From Eumeta japonica (lineage: Eukaryota > Arthropoda > Insecta > Lepidoptera > Psychidae), in the NCBI GenBank assembly GCA_005406025.1, contig BGZK01000076.1, positions 372,001-436,000 on the forward strand: a DNA stretch of 64,000 bases, read 5' to 3'. The first letter of the stretch is position 1. Each line of letters opens with the position of its first letter. Shown one piece after another: positions 45,621 through 57,295 of the stretch. Made by a program: the position numbers and the translations under genes. Below the pieces are notes generated by a model. It had not been told where the DNA came from and did no database searches. It saw nothing but the letters and a program-made list of their open reading frames with translations.

Positions 45621-47689
45621 CTGCGTAAATTCGATGTTAAAGGCTCATTATTCAGAACCGACATACATCGCTACTTTCTTATCTATGGAAGGCAGCGAGG
45701 CATTATATTTTATGAGTTATACAACCAAGAGCTTATAGCGATTTGAGAATACAGATAATATAGCATGCTAATATTCGTGACAGGAAAGTTCGAAAGTGTA
45801 ATGACACGTTCGTGTGGTCGTTATTATTATGGTCAGCATGTGATTCGTTTATGACCATAACGGAAAGTAATGATTTACATATTATAATATATGTTATGTT
45901 CTTGATTAACACCGTTTTACCTCAACGTTTATTAGCTTGTAACGATTGTTATATTAAAACTTATTATCCAGTTTTGTTATATTGAAAATATTTTTAAAGC
46001 ACTTACAAAAAGGAAGAAATGGATAAAATTAATATATAATGTAAATAATTTTTATCATTAAACACGCTGTGATGTTTTATTTTAAAGAGTTTTGTATATA
46101 TTCTTTGAAATAAGTACTTTTAAAACCAAAAAATAATTGAATTTCCCGCCTTTTCTGAAGTTATTTTTTTCGTATTTACAAATTTTTACTATTTACTGAA
46201 TTTATAAATTTGTATACAATGAAAAGAAATTAACCTCGTACAAAAGAAACTTATTTTTTTTTTTGTGGTTTATAATTACATTTCTATTTACATATAAATA
46301 TGTGTAAACAATTTGAAATTTAAATCAAGAATCATTTACATATTTAAATTTTCAACCGCTCCCGCCCGTCTTCCCACGTACTCGACCTTTAAAAGCTTTT
46401 CAAAAATAAATCATTTCGCTCAGGTGATTTTATATTTGTCTAAATTACTCTGAGAGAAATAAATATGAAACACGTTATAAAACATGAAACCGAGTCAAAA
46501 GGAAATTAACTTTTAATAGAGAAATAAAGATGTCGGTAAAGATTTTAGTTTTGTTTGAGGCTTTTCGAAGGCTTTATAAAGAGAAATCTTAATTCGGCGT
46601 GTCTTGTTTAAAGAAAAATACGCTTAGTAATAAGGTAGAAAGCTTCTTGAGACAGAAATATTTTTATGAAACTACCTCTAGTAAACTAATTCTTTTTTGC
46701 CGAATCTAATTGCTACTTTTTAGTGTTAGGCTCACTTAAAAACCGAACTTTTTGATATCCTTTTACAGTTTCCACTCTAGGGAAGTTTTTAATTTCTTTT
46801 TGACATTCTTGATTTTGTTTAATAGGATCGTATAATATTTAAAACAAAATATGTGGCAGAACAAATCAGTACCTGAAATTTTAATCGCAGAAGGAAGAGC
46901 ATTATTACAAAATATGTGTGAAACTCAAGTGCAGTATCGAATCGAAAAATTAAATTTATGAAATGAATAAGAACCGTCTTCACAAACTATTTAAATATTT
47001 TTTTACATAGACTTTAAAAACAGCTTATTAATCCTTTTAGAAGTCAAATTTTCATAATCCATAAACGCGGTTTGCGATTTATAATTAAGACATTATAATT
47101 TTTTTAACAGCGGTTATATCTTAGAATACATTGTAAACACAATAAAAAGAAACACTCACATAATTTTTGTTTTAAACTTTCATAGGTGTCTACAGAAGGT
47201 ATAGTATACCCTTTTTATACCTTCCTCATACTTTTTCTTGGCCCTTTCGTTTAATACCTTCTCTTAGCCCTTTAAATGCAACCTACTTTCAGTAGCTGTG
47301 TGGAAGTCTCGAGAGCTGGACCGACGAAGCTTTTGCTGCCTTTAAAGATATCTCTATAAATATATGAAATAAATTTTAATCTTTTAAAGGCGTGGTCTGT
47401 AGCCGAAAAGCCCTAAATTCTAAAATGTTGTAACATCAACTTATGGTGCGATCGGAGCAGACCACATATACGAATTGTTTTTCTTGTAATTTATTGTTTA
47501 AATTAATGTATATCATATATTTTTTATTAAAAAATTACATTTGGAAGCCCTCGGCGGACGAAATCGACTCAAGTGTTTCATTATCGACTCAATATATATA
47601 ACCAAAACATACATGTAGCATGTTTCGATCATATATATTTTCAAGCAGTAACAAGTGACTATGATGTTTCGTAAAATCGTTTACGAAAG
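45621..47689. other. AT-rich non-coding DNA
   Basis: Nothing recognised. GTGGTCTG near 47393 and CAGACCAC near 47458 form a short inverted pair. Confidence 0.55.
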
Positions 47690-47960
47690 TAATTGCCAAT
47701 AATGACCGTCCGGTGTCGCGGCGGACGGATCTTATCGCGGCGAAATTTTTTTTTAAACTTTCTCTTATTAACACGCGAAGGTCGAGTTGGAAAGTCCGCC
47801 CGCCCTAACTGGCAGGTAAGGCGATTTATGCCGCCGCGCAGGTTTTTATGTCCGCTCACCGGCGGCGGCGCACAAATTGAGTAAAATCAGCCGAGATCCC
47901 GTCTATTAATTAGCTTTCGACCCGCGACTCCGTACACGGGTACGTATAAAGGCTTCATTC
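47690..47960. other. CpG-rich patch
   Basis: CCGGTGTCGCGGCGGACGG, GCGGCGAAA, TTTATGCCGCCGCGCAGG, CACCGGCGGCGGCGCAC. GGCAG|GTAAGG at 47812 would be a good plus-strand donor, with CGAAG at about 47780 as a weak acceptor. Open on both strands by composition. Regulatory or exonic candidate. Confidence 0.4.
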
Positions 47961-47969
47961 GCCTTTTCT

Positions 47970-48110
47970 GGTATCGAGCGATGTCTATGGCTTTCGATGG
48001 TGTACCCGGTCTCGATCCTTTCCTCGATTTCTACTCCTACCGCTCTGCACGTTTAGATATCGATCCCGATCATTCATTATGCGCTCCATATTTTTGTGCC
48101 CTGAATATAT
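47970..48110 (-). repeat. degenerate purine-rich repeat family, copy G
   Basis: Pyrimidine-rich on the plus strand: GGTATCGAGCGATGTC, CCCGGTCTCGATCC, CCTCGATTTCTACTCC, GATATCGATCCCGATC. Same texture as copies D and F. Boundaries unclear because it abuts the CpG-rich patch. Confidence 0.45.
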
Positions 48111-48569
48111 GCATTTTGACAGATCACAAAAGATTTAACGGGTCATTTCAGCATTGGAACCATTTCCAAATCCAATTTTTCTCAAATAAGTTCACCCGTT
48201 GTCGGATCGGAACACTCAGGAACTCCAGTCATTTTTCAGGCTGTAAACTAACTCTATGAAAAAATTTGGTTGCCTGTAAAGTCGGTATACGGGCGAAAGT
48301 TTTACGTGACAACGACTTTGAATGGTAAAATCATTTTAATGTGAATATTCATTCGTATAGTAGGAAGAAGGATGAAATAATAGTAACAATTTAAAACATT
48401 TATTTATACAAAGAATTATATTTAAAACATTAATTTATACAAAGAATCTCGCACTGAATTTCATATTAACAAAATTTTATTTTTACCTTTACACATACAT
48501 ACGTATTTATATACAAATATACATACAATAACTTGCAATACATTTGCAAGCTATGCACTAATTCTCTCT
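48111..48569. other. non-coding DNA
   Basis: TTAAAACATTTATTTATACAAAGAATT is followed closely by a near-identical TTAAAACATTAATTTATACAAAGAATC (about 48391-48448), a local tandem duplication of about 30 bases. Nothing else recognised. Confidence 0.6.
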
Positions 48570-48690
48570 AGTGCTGCGCGCGCGGCAGACCGATCATAGT
48601 TGAGTGGGAGAGAGACGCAAGGCATTCGGCGGGCCTCTCTCTCGTTCGGTGACGCATCGTTACGTTACCGAGCGTTATACTTTTTCATAA
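48570..48690. other. CpG- and GAGA-rich patch
   Basis: GCTGCGCGCGCGGCAGACC, GTGGGAGAGAGACGC, GGGCCTCTCTCTCGTTCGG. The GAGAGAG and CTCTCTC runs on either side are what GAGA-factor-type promoter regions look like in insects; no TATA box or initiator can be fixed. Promoter-like, weak. Confidence 0.3.
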
Positions 48691-49324
48691 GTGACTCCCA
48701 GCCGCAACCTAATTTAAGACGTTGTCACGTCAAAAATAAAAATACTTTTGTCTATTGCTCCGTTACTGTGTTAGAAAGGAACTAGATCAATAAACACATT
48801 TTCGTTTTTACAACATTTTGTAGTTGCACATCAAAAACTTCTTAGACTAGAAGGAATGTAGATGTAATAGAAAATTAACTTAATATTGATAAATTTTTTG
48901 ACAGCACAGTTTGCGTTCAAGAAGACCCGAATCTAAGGAATGAATGTATTTAGATTCTTGTACCGCGTCTTTAGTCACATATCGAATAATATTTCAACCG
49001 CATGATTGCATGCAAAATATAGAAAATGCAGTGATGACATTCAACTATAAATTGAGGATATTTTTGAAAGTGCACCAATAAAGCATGAGGTTTTCCATAA
49101 AGATGAATCAAAATTATTCTAATGAAAGAAAATCCATTGTTTTATCCTTACAGTATTATAAATATGAATCTAATGACTAGACGGATTGTGATAAAATTTT
49201 GTTTAAAAATCAATTACATCCTTTGACAGGAAACATAATATTTTTTTATTTAATAAGTAATCTAATAAGTAATTATTTAAAAATTAATAAATAAACGAAA
49301 TGATTGGTTATCCCTAAAAGCGAT
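48691..49324. other. AT-rich non-coding DNA
   Basis: Nothing recognised. Confidence 0.55.
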
Positions 49325-49500
49325 TTGTAAGTGAGGACAAAGACCGACATCGAGGCCATTCTAGATCGAACCGAGATCCAATTCTAGAGCAGGATCGAGC
49401 TTGGACATGAAAGCGGAACCAGAATTGTTATAGCGACAGAACATCGGGATCAGGATCGACAGCTAGAGATAAAGGAGTCCGTGCTGCCGCTTGCGTGGGC
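49325..49500 (+). repeat. degenerate purine-rich repeat family, copy H
   Basis: GACCGACATCGAGGCC, GATCGAACCGAGATCC, GAAAGCGGAACCAGAATTG, ATCGGGATCAGGATCGAC. TCTAGA at 49360-49365 and 49383-49388 can pair around a 17-base loop, in the same relative place as the stems of copies A, B and I. Confidence 0.6.
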
Positions 49501-52124
49501 GCATGAATTTAAATCACAAAAGGTCGCTAACAAACAAATCGAAATTCAAGGCCGGCAAAACATGCGAGTAACGGCTACTTCATTATAAATGCCATAACAA
49601 AGTAAGAGCCTTACTTTGTTATGTGAATCCTTTCATTGCAAACGAATTCGAAGTAAATAAATCGATCGGAGCGTTAAAATAAAATATCACATATATTCTA
49701 AGAAATCATTTATATTTGTTTTGGGTTTACTTACAGCTAGGTATCTCGATTAGATTTGAAAAAAAAAGATTAATCTAACTTCACGTGTTTGTTATAAAAA
49801 ATGTATTAATATGCAAATAATCCATTCCTTCAACACCGTTTCGAACTTTATAGTGTTTTCAGAGCGAGCGAAGAATCGTAATTATAGATATAAAACTATG
49901 TAAATTCCCATGTTTTGTCTGCATAAAGTTCTTTACTCAAAACATCCTAAAAAGGGCCTGTCGAGTGCTCTAACAGCTCGACTCCTGCATCAATTTCGAG
50001 TTAGAACGACAGAAGGTTTTTAGTTAGGCAACATCCAATGCATATACGATGAGGCCGTCCGATCGCTGCGGAAACTCGGAAAATGTGTTGCCTCTTAGAA
50101 AAGTAAAACGCCTCATCCCGACCTAGTTCACGAACTTTCTTGCAGTTGTATAGTTGGGAAGATAACTTCGTACAATTTTCTACATTTTTCGAAAACAAGA
50201 AACTGGTAGAAAATCTTCACACATATTTCATAGCCATTAAATCATGTCGAATCACGTGTAAATTCTTTATTTTGTTTGCACAAACTCTAAACATGTCGTT
50301 AAATAAAATAATGAAATTTTATTCACTGAACTCGTAGCAATTATTTTGAATGTAGGTATTGAAGTACTAGCACTACCCAAAAAGCAGAAATCAGTTTTGT
50401 AATTATCCCAAAACCACGGTTTCTTTAGGACTATAGAGTATTTGAAAGCGCTCATAAGTCCTGAAAAGGGCCTACTTTATAAATCTATATGCACTTATAA
50501 TAGGATATTCATGATGCATCTTTGAAATGCTATTTATGCCAATAATATTTCTATAATACAATAATGCGAGTTCAGCGGTGCTTATATTAGTTCATTTGTG
50601 AACAGTTGTCGATTGAACGTACTCGTTGTGTTCAGCTTAATTTATTATTTAAAAATTTTCTATTAACCTTTACCAGAGTGAGTAAATAAATCACAAATTA
50701 TTATGTGGTTAAATTACTATTTTTCATCTAGTATATTCGCAAGGGAACGTAAGTTTTCTTTTATCTATCTATCACATTTTTGGTTAAAATTTAATACGCT
50801 TCTTGAAATGTAATATTCACATATTAGCATTTATATGGCAAATATTCGAAGCAGCAGCCATTTTCTCAGCTAGCATTTTGAAATGCGTTATAATCCTATA
50901 ACAGGCATACCTGGTTTTATAACGGCAATTGTTAAAACCAAAAAACACGCCATAATTACCAAAACTAGGTTTCAAACATGCAAAAAAAAGAAAACAACAC
51001 AATGTTCATGAATTATACTGTTTTATTGTAGAAATATTTGAAGATGTATTGCTTTTGACTGAATTAATAAACCTTGATTGTACTTAAATATCATATTATC
51101 AGAGATGGTCGACGTTGGATGCGGTCTAGAGGCAAAAATTGATATAGTGTTGCCGGAGCCCAGAGGTGACGACAGACCTCTACGATACGTTCATATTATA
51201 CACAACTTATGCAGCCAAATAAAGGGGCGAGGATTGTAAGGTAAAATACCATTTTTTTTTGTTTCTGATTTAGAACTTGTCTGTTCTAGAAAAAGTGCGT
51301 TTGTATTATTTTTTTCTACAACTACAAAAATAACAAAATGCATTAGACAGAGAGAATACTAGAAAGACGCGACGTCATTATATGAAATAACAACGCCATA
51401 TAAAAAAGAATTTAGTAAGAAAAAGAAAACTAGGAAGCTTTCGTAGTTTAAGATTCGTTGTTATTTTAACCGAATTTAAGTTTGGCTTCACTTTTTCTAA
51501 TCTAATCTATTAACGTACTTTACCCTCAGCGTCGGTCCTCTGAAGTACAAACACGCCACGAGCTATCCTTTGACGTTCACATAGGATGAGCTGGTAGGAA
51601 ATACCCTTAATTTCCTAATGAGAAACGAGTTAATGAAATCTTCTGTGGTAAGTTGTTAAAAGGTTAATTAAATCCTTTGTGGGTAGTCGCCTCCACGTTG
51701 ATTAAAGTCTATATCATTAAAACCGGTGAAGTGCCTATCAGTTTTCTGCCACTAAGCAGTTTCTCGGCTTTATTTTTATTTCCACGTCCCTACATTTTTA
51801 TTTTCATAATCGGAAAATTTATTCGATTAATCACAAAATAATGTAGTTCTGAAAGCTTATTATATTTCTTATAATAAAAAGGAAGCAAATATTTTATTAT
51901 ATATCATATCACACAAATAAATATAATTAATAAAATACATATTAAATTTCGTAAGAATATAAGCTTCCATTCAGCCCTGAAAGTTTATTAAAAAATAATA
52001 GAAAATTATAACGTCATAAGCGTCATAGTCAATGGCAAATTAAAGTGTAAACGATATGAGTTTAACTTTCTTAAGTACAAAATAAAAATATGTTTCCTAT
52101 ATTTATAAGGTCCCATACGTCCGA
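49501..52124. other. AT-rich non-coding DNA with one hairpin
   Basis: A perfect 14-base hairpin with a 3-base loop at 49593-49606 / 49610-49623 (CATAACAAAGTAAG). At 51480-51800 several homeodomain-type cores (TTAATTAAATCC, CGATTAATC) cluster in moderately GC-rich DNA, which could be regulatory but is not distinctive. No gene recognised. Confidence 0.55.
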
Positions 52125-52260
52125 ATGAAGAAAAAAACGGAACCCTTATGAGATCACTCGTGTTTCTGTTTGTCCGTCTGTTGCAAACAATTTACTCCGA
52201 TTTTACTGGACCGACTTAGTCGAAATGTCGGTAGACATGAATATCTGTGACCCTAACACG
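52125..52260 (+). repeat. fragment of a dispersed repeat (GGAACCCTTAT type)
   Basis: AAAACGGAACCCTTATGAGATCAC, TTTCTGTTTGTCCGTCTG. The phrase GGAACCCTTAT also ends repeat X copy 2 (complement of 31108-31122) and this CTGTCCGTCTG layout is common in insect repeats. Assigned from memory. Confidence 0.4.
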
Positions 52261-52394
52261 GACGTATAATGTAAACAAAAATAATTTTTATTATGAAGGT
52301 CACATTCAGCATTTTATTACAACAGTGGTTGTAATAAAATTTTGCACACAGGTCAATTATGTCTTCGAAAATGAAATGTGTAAAAAATCAAAAT

Positions 52395-52640
52395 GACATT
52401 TTGTCATTACTGACATCAATGCTCAGGGCAAGAGCCGCCTCAGCATCGGGCCCTGTTTTGATATCGAAAGCGGGAACGGGACAAGGGAACCGGAATTATA
52501 ACATCTATAACAAGACCGTGATCGAGATCAAAGTCGAGAGCGAGATCGGCTCATATTGAATATGAACAAATTAAATCCATAACCAAGCGAGCGAAATCGC
52601 GGTCATATTTGAGCCATAAAACGAAATCATTTTAATTTAC
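52395..52640 (+). repeat. degenerate purine-rich repeat family, copy I
   Basis: TACTGACATCAATGCTCAGGGC parallels TACCACTGATGCCCAGGG of copy A. A 6-base stem CAGGGC (52424-52429) / GCCCTG (52450-52455) closes a 20-base loop at the place of the stems in copies A and B. Then GATATCGAAAGCGGGAACGGG, GACCGTGATCGAGATC, and at the end AAGCGAGCGAAATCGCGG. Confidence 0.65.
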
Positions 52641-52779
52641 GCCTAGCGAAGTGGGCGAGCGACAACCGGTCGGTTATTATAAATACAAAGCGTGCATCTA
52701 CAAAGCCAATTTCTATTTTTACCTATTCGTTTATTGCTGTGTTTCGATCTATAATTTCGTATAGGTTTAAACATAGCAA
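52641..52779. other. non-coding DNA
   Basis: Nothing recognised. Confidence 0.5.
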
Positions 52780-52945
52780 TAAACGATAGTAGACCCGAGC
52801 AGCCGACGCCAGCGCCCGTCGTGATAAATCGCCGTTAGCGGGAGATCTCTTCGGGCTTCGCCGGCCACCGCTCGCTTCAGCGTTCAGACTTTATTTACGG
52901 ATATATAAATTTCAGCGCCGGTAATTCATTTGTCTCCACGTCATC
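52780..52945. other. CpG-rich patch
   Basis: CCCGAGCAGCCGACGCCAGC, CCCGTCGTGATAAATCGCCG, TCGGGCTTCGCCGGCCACCG. No ORF with coding character. Followed by GC-moderate DNA with TTTACGG and GTGATTTATTG cores. Regulatory candidate. Confidence 0.4.
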
Positions 52946-53845
52946 GTTATTTTCGGGCGAAAAAGACTGTGATTTATTGCGAAATCCGAAAGGAAACTTG
53001 CAAAAAGCACATGCAGGGCATTCGTTTTCTGTAATAGATTGCAGAATACATATATGATAAAAACCACTTACGACGCATTATACAAATTCACGCACACATT
53101 CGAGAGAGGTGAGCAGATTCCACCGCTCTCCCTGAAAATTTAAATGTATTTTTTTTCGCATCCCTAGCGTACACCGCTCGTTTCATGCTTGCAAGCCCGG
53201 CAGATTTGGATGCCTAACGTAAACTCTTTTTAATTATAACATGAATTCGGTATGCAGGAAAGCGCAATAAATAAACATCAACGCTATGAAAAGATAAATT
53301 TAAAAAAATATGTAAATATATCTGTAGGTAATTGCTAATCTCGTGACGTAGGCACTTTTATACTACGCCAGTTTAAGCATAATAATACTTCCTTATCTGA
53401 AAACAACATGACGTGCTTGAGTATTCATTAAAAAATTAATAGCTTTCATAAAACGCATAAGAATTGTGGTAATGTGGGAAATAAATAAGTGTCCTTATAG
53501 GATGATAATTATACAGCAAAAAGTCGTACAACAACAGAGCAGTAGCCCCCAAGTGGTCAGCTTTAACTTGAGTTGAGTTGTACACTCATTGGAGAGTATA
53601 GCTTAAGCCGAGTCAAACCTTTAGTTTCGTATCGCATAGAGTAAGTTAAGGCTTCACATCCGCTTGTAGTCACCACTATGGTGTCAACGGATTTCTACAG
53701 CCGCTGATCCGCACTGGACTAGCGAGATTAGCTCAAGATCCTAGCCTTTCGATCGCTATTAAAAACATCATGGGAACAAACACCTATTGAAATTATCATG
53801 TATATCCTTAACGCCTCCGAAATGGGATAACCCAAGTCTAGCACA
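52946..53845. other. non-coding DNA
   Basis: Nothing recognised. Confidence 0.5.
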
Positions 53846-53907
53846 ACAACTCTGCAACATACAACAAAGTTCTAGCGTCAGAACTTTGTTGTATGTTGCA
53901 GAGTTGT
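53846..53907. repeat. 28-base perfect hairpin, 6-base loop
   Basis: 53846-53873 (ACAACTCTGCAACATACAAC...) is the exact reverse complement of 53880-53907; the loop is AGCGTC. No mismatch in 28 pairs, which points to recent origin or to active homogenisation. No target duplication flanks it and no transposon family is recognised. Confidence 0.9.
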
Positions 53908-54289
53908 AACCAATTTCGGTATAATCTCTGTACAATCACTGTATATTATTCATTGTATCAAACCATAACTTTTTTTCTACTAACTAACACAAAATTGCAC
54001 TAAACCTTTAAAATATTTCACGAAGCTTTTATTGTGGTTGTTACTCAAAAAAATCTTTACTCTTCAAGTATACAAATCCCGAGCTTTAATATTATTATTT
54101 ACGCTCGTAAGAAACTGAAATTCCAATGTGCATTATAATTCTCATACTTTTCGAACTTACTCAACGGTACAGTCATAAAATTTGGCTGTAGGTACTAAAG
54201 TCTAAAATATCTTTTTACGAGGACGGCCATACGTTAGCCTGAAGCAACTTTTGGGAAACCGGCCGGCCCTAAAACTGAATAACACATGC
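53908..54289. other. AT-rich non-coding DNA
   Basis: Nothing recognised. Confidence 0.55.
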
Positions 54290-54425
54290 ATGTAAATACA
54301 ACACAAACAGAAATACACACGCACTCACATAAGCATACGCACACACACGGATACACATGCACGCACACGCAAATAGTACACACACATGTTCAGATACATA
54401 CGCGCAAACACATGCAAAATGTGTA
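54290..54425. repeat. imperfect CA-rich tract
   Basis: CACACA/CGCACA/CATGCA-rich low-complexity DNA. The His-Thr-rich open frame on the plus strand is a repeat artefact. A GT-rich counterpart lies at about 55270-55370. Confidence 0.85.
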
Positions 54426-55869
54426 CAGAACAAAGTACACAGTAATAAATAAAGGGCAAGGGAAATTCGACAATTACAGCTGCAAACATCATACGATCAA
54501 ACAATGAGCGATTCTGTGATGAGACTTACGAAACATTCGCTAAAAATTATTATATTTTCGAGATGTGATGTAACTTTAATGTAATCAAACATTTAGTGAA
54601 GAACATTTAAGGAAGTTCATATTTATGTAAAAAAATGTGTTTGGGCAAGTAAACCAGTATGGTTTTTAAAAAACCTTGTTAATATATAAATCACTCCAGC
54701 CAATCACACAGTGTCCTATTTTCGATCATTTGTCTTCCGGTTCTGAACGTATGCCTTCAGTTCCTGACTGCACTCCACCAGATGGCGCGCCGATCCACGC
54801 TGTGATCATCGAATCAAGGTTTTTGAGTGACTCTCCACTCCAAAGGTTATTTCTTTTACTAGCGATGTAACCTATTTCAGATTTCAATTACTGCTCCGGC
54901 AGACTTAAACAAACTCAACTCGAAAATGAATATGGATGTATACGTTTAAAGTCGATTTCCAGTATATTGGATTTACTATTCCTATTGAAAATTCTGCACT
55001 GTTCCATTTTTATTCAGGCTTATTGAAAAATTCTACTACAGAAATTGTATTTCTGAATTCACATTTTCAAGCCATTAATTCGCTTAGATTAAGCACTTCA
55101 TCGACTTTTCATCACAATGACTTATTCGGTCTACTGATGAAATTAATGAATTTATTAATATATAAATTACAAATTGTCTTTTAATGAACACACATTTCTT
55201 TTTTTATAAAATACTGTTCTTTACAACAACCAAAATAACCACACGTAAAATTAACGCACAAGCATTACATGTAATTTGCGTGTACATAAAGTGCGTGTGT
55301 ATTCCTGCGTGTATTCGTACCGTATGCCTTGCACTTGTGTGCGCGCGTGTGCGTCTGTATGCACCGGTTCGGTCGGGTGAAGACAATCATTACTCGTAAG
55401 TACTAGAGGATAGGAGGAATGTACTTATAGGTTTTTGGCTGGAAGGGTACACCCATCAAAACCACAGTGAACGTCTGCAGCGGACGGTATTCGAATTTGA
55501 TGAAGAATATTTTACATCAAAGGTATTGTTAAAATATATCAACTTATCTAGAAATAGTGCTGTTGACTAAAATTAAAAAAAAAAAACTTAAAAGGTCACG
55601 CTCTCTCTTCTTTTAATACATTCACTTAATTATATATTAATTATTTTGCATGGGTATTTTTCACCGTACCGTTTTCATTAAATTGCTTTTCAATGTATAT
55701 TAACATTCGCTTAGAAATCGGGTTTGCTCAGATCGCTCGGAAATGAGAAAAAGGAACGATAGCGTCGAATTATCAAAAGCGTCATCTTCGAACTAAAAAT
55801 GAGTGATGACAGCCAATGAGTTTTTAGTCAAAGTCAAATTTAATCAATCTCTCCTAGCTTCGGAAAATA
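54426..55869. other. non-coding DNA
   Basis: Includes the GT-rich tract near 55270-55370. Nothing else recognised. Confidence 0.5.
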
Positions 55870-56005
55870 TATTAAGCCGTCGGCTCCACACGTTTTAATT
55901 GGTGATAAGGATTGTTAGCCGTCCCGGACGTACGCTGGGTCTTAAAGTCCACGCCTCTCGAGCGGACGCAAAGAGTTTGTGAGAGGAGTTTTTCAGAAGG
56001 GGCGT
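55870..56005. other. CpG-rich patch
   Basis: TAGCCGTCCCGGACGTACGCTGGG, CACGCCTCTCGAGCGGACGC, GGGGCGTGGTAAACAACCCG. A 62-codon minus-strand frame crosses it without recognised motif. Confidence 0.35.
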
Positions 56006-57149
56006 GGTAAACAACCCGACAAAACAAATCGCAAGATGTACCTATCGCTTCCTTTTCCAATAATAAAATAAAAATATTTATTATCTTTCGATGTGATATA
56101 TATAACGGTATTTTAATTACAGTTACCGTATATGTAAACGATTCGATCAGAACGGAATTTCGAATAGAAGAAAGCTGTTGGTATAAAATAGTAAATTATT
56201 TTTATTTAAAAATAAACTAACTACGGTACATATTCACATAGAGTCAATGTTTATAATAATATTCCCTTTCCCAGGGTTTCGTATTGAAATTTGACAACGC
56301 AACGGAATTACTTCTGTTTTCTACTAATACTCGTCTTGACCTGATGCTGCGCTCGGCTCATAATCGACAACATTAGACAAGGAAAATGGCATCGCTATGC
56401 CGACTTTAACAATTTTATCGATGTCCACTTATATCCGCTAAGCATTTTTATATATCCAACATGTCACTGTCAGGAATACTCTCATTTTATTCTCTTTAAA
56501 TCACTTTCAAATTTTCCAGTCAAAATGTCTTTTAAAAAAATTTCATTTTTCTTCTGCTGTCAACTCTGAAGTACTTTTAAGAGCGACATTTCGATGTTCA
56601 ATTTTAGCGTCAACCTCGACCATGCATACGTACCTAAGTAATTAATACAACTATACTTAAATTAATAATAACTCGTTATAATGAAAGATGAGTAAATACA
56701 TTTGTTGTACAATTTTGTAGATTATATTATGATGGTTTTGTTAATACTAAATGTGTGCAATTCCTTTTTTTACGTAACTTTATAAATTCTATCAATCTTG
56801 TATAAATTCTGTCAAATTGTCGATCTTTATCTAAAATCTGTAATAAAAGCTGCTGTTCATATTTCAAAATTTTCATTTACAATAACCTCTAACATATAAT
56901 ATATTACTTTCAATTTTATGGAAGTCGATAATACTAGACACCTAATGTGTATATTTTAACTACTATTTCATGTAGCTTCACTCATATTAAAATTGTGGTT
57001 TATCCAAAGAATATGGAAACGATTATAAACGAGACGAAATATTTCTTTTATGTCTACATAATACGTCAATAATCACAAAGCTATTATCATTAAAACATAG
57101 CTGTTTTAGAATACATTGTGATATATCATTCGTTCTGCGCCATTATATT
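56006..57149. other. AT-rich non-coding DNA
   Basis: Nothing recognised. Confidence 0.55.
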
Positions 57150-57295
57150 TGGTCATCTCAGCGTTTCCACTTCGCAAGCTTGTATTGCCAAAATCGGTCG
57201 AAGCAACCGCGCCGGCGCATAGGTCAAGCGCACTTTTTCTGTCTCGCTCCTTTTTAAGTGTGCAAGCGAGACGGCAATAGACGGTACTTGGTGCA
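57150..57295. other. CpG-rich patch
   Basis: CGAAGCAACCGCGCCGGCGC, GTCAAGCGCACTTTTTCTGTC, GCAAGCGAGACGGCAATAGACG. An 84-codon minus-strand frame covers it, no recognised domain. The CTGTCTCGCTCC / GCAAGCGAGACGG phrases form a loose inverted pair. Confidence 0.35.

Noticed and set aside
47780..47815. 36-base exon with GTAAGG donor
   Set aside because: The donor is good, but the acceptor is weak and the exon would be very short; left as part of a CpG-rich patch.
54286..54507. His/Thr-rich frame
   Set aside because: Translation of the CA-rich low-complexity tract.
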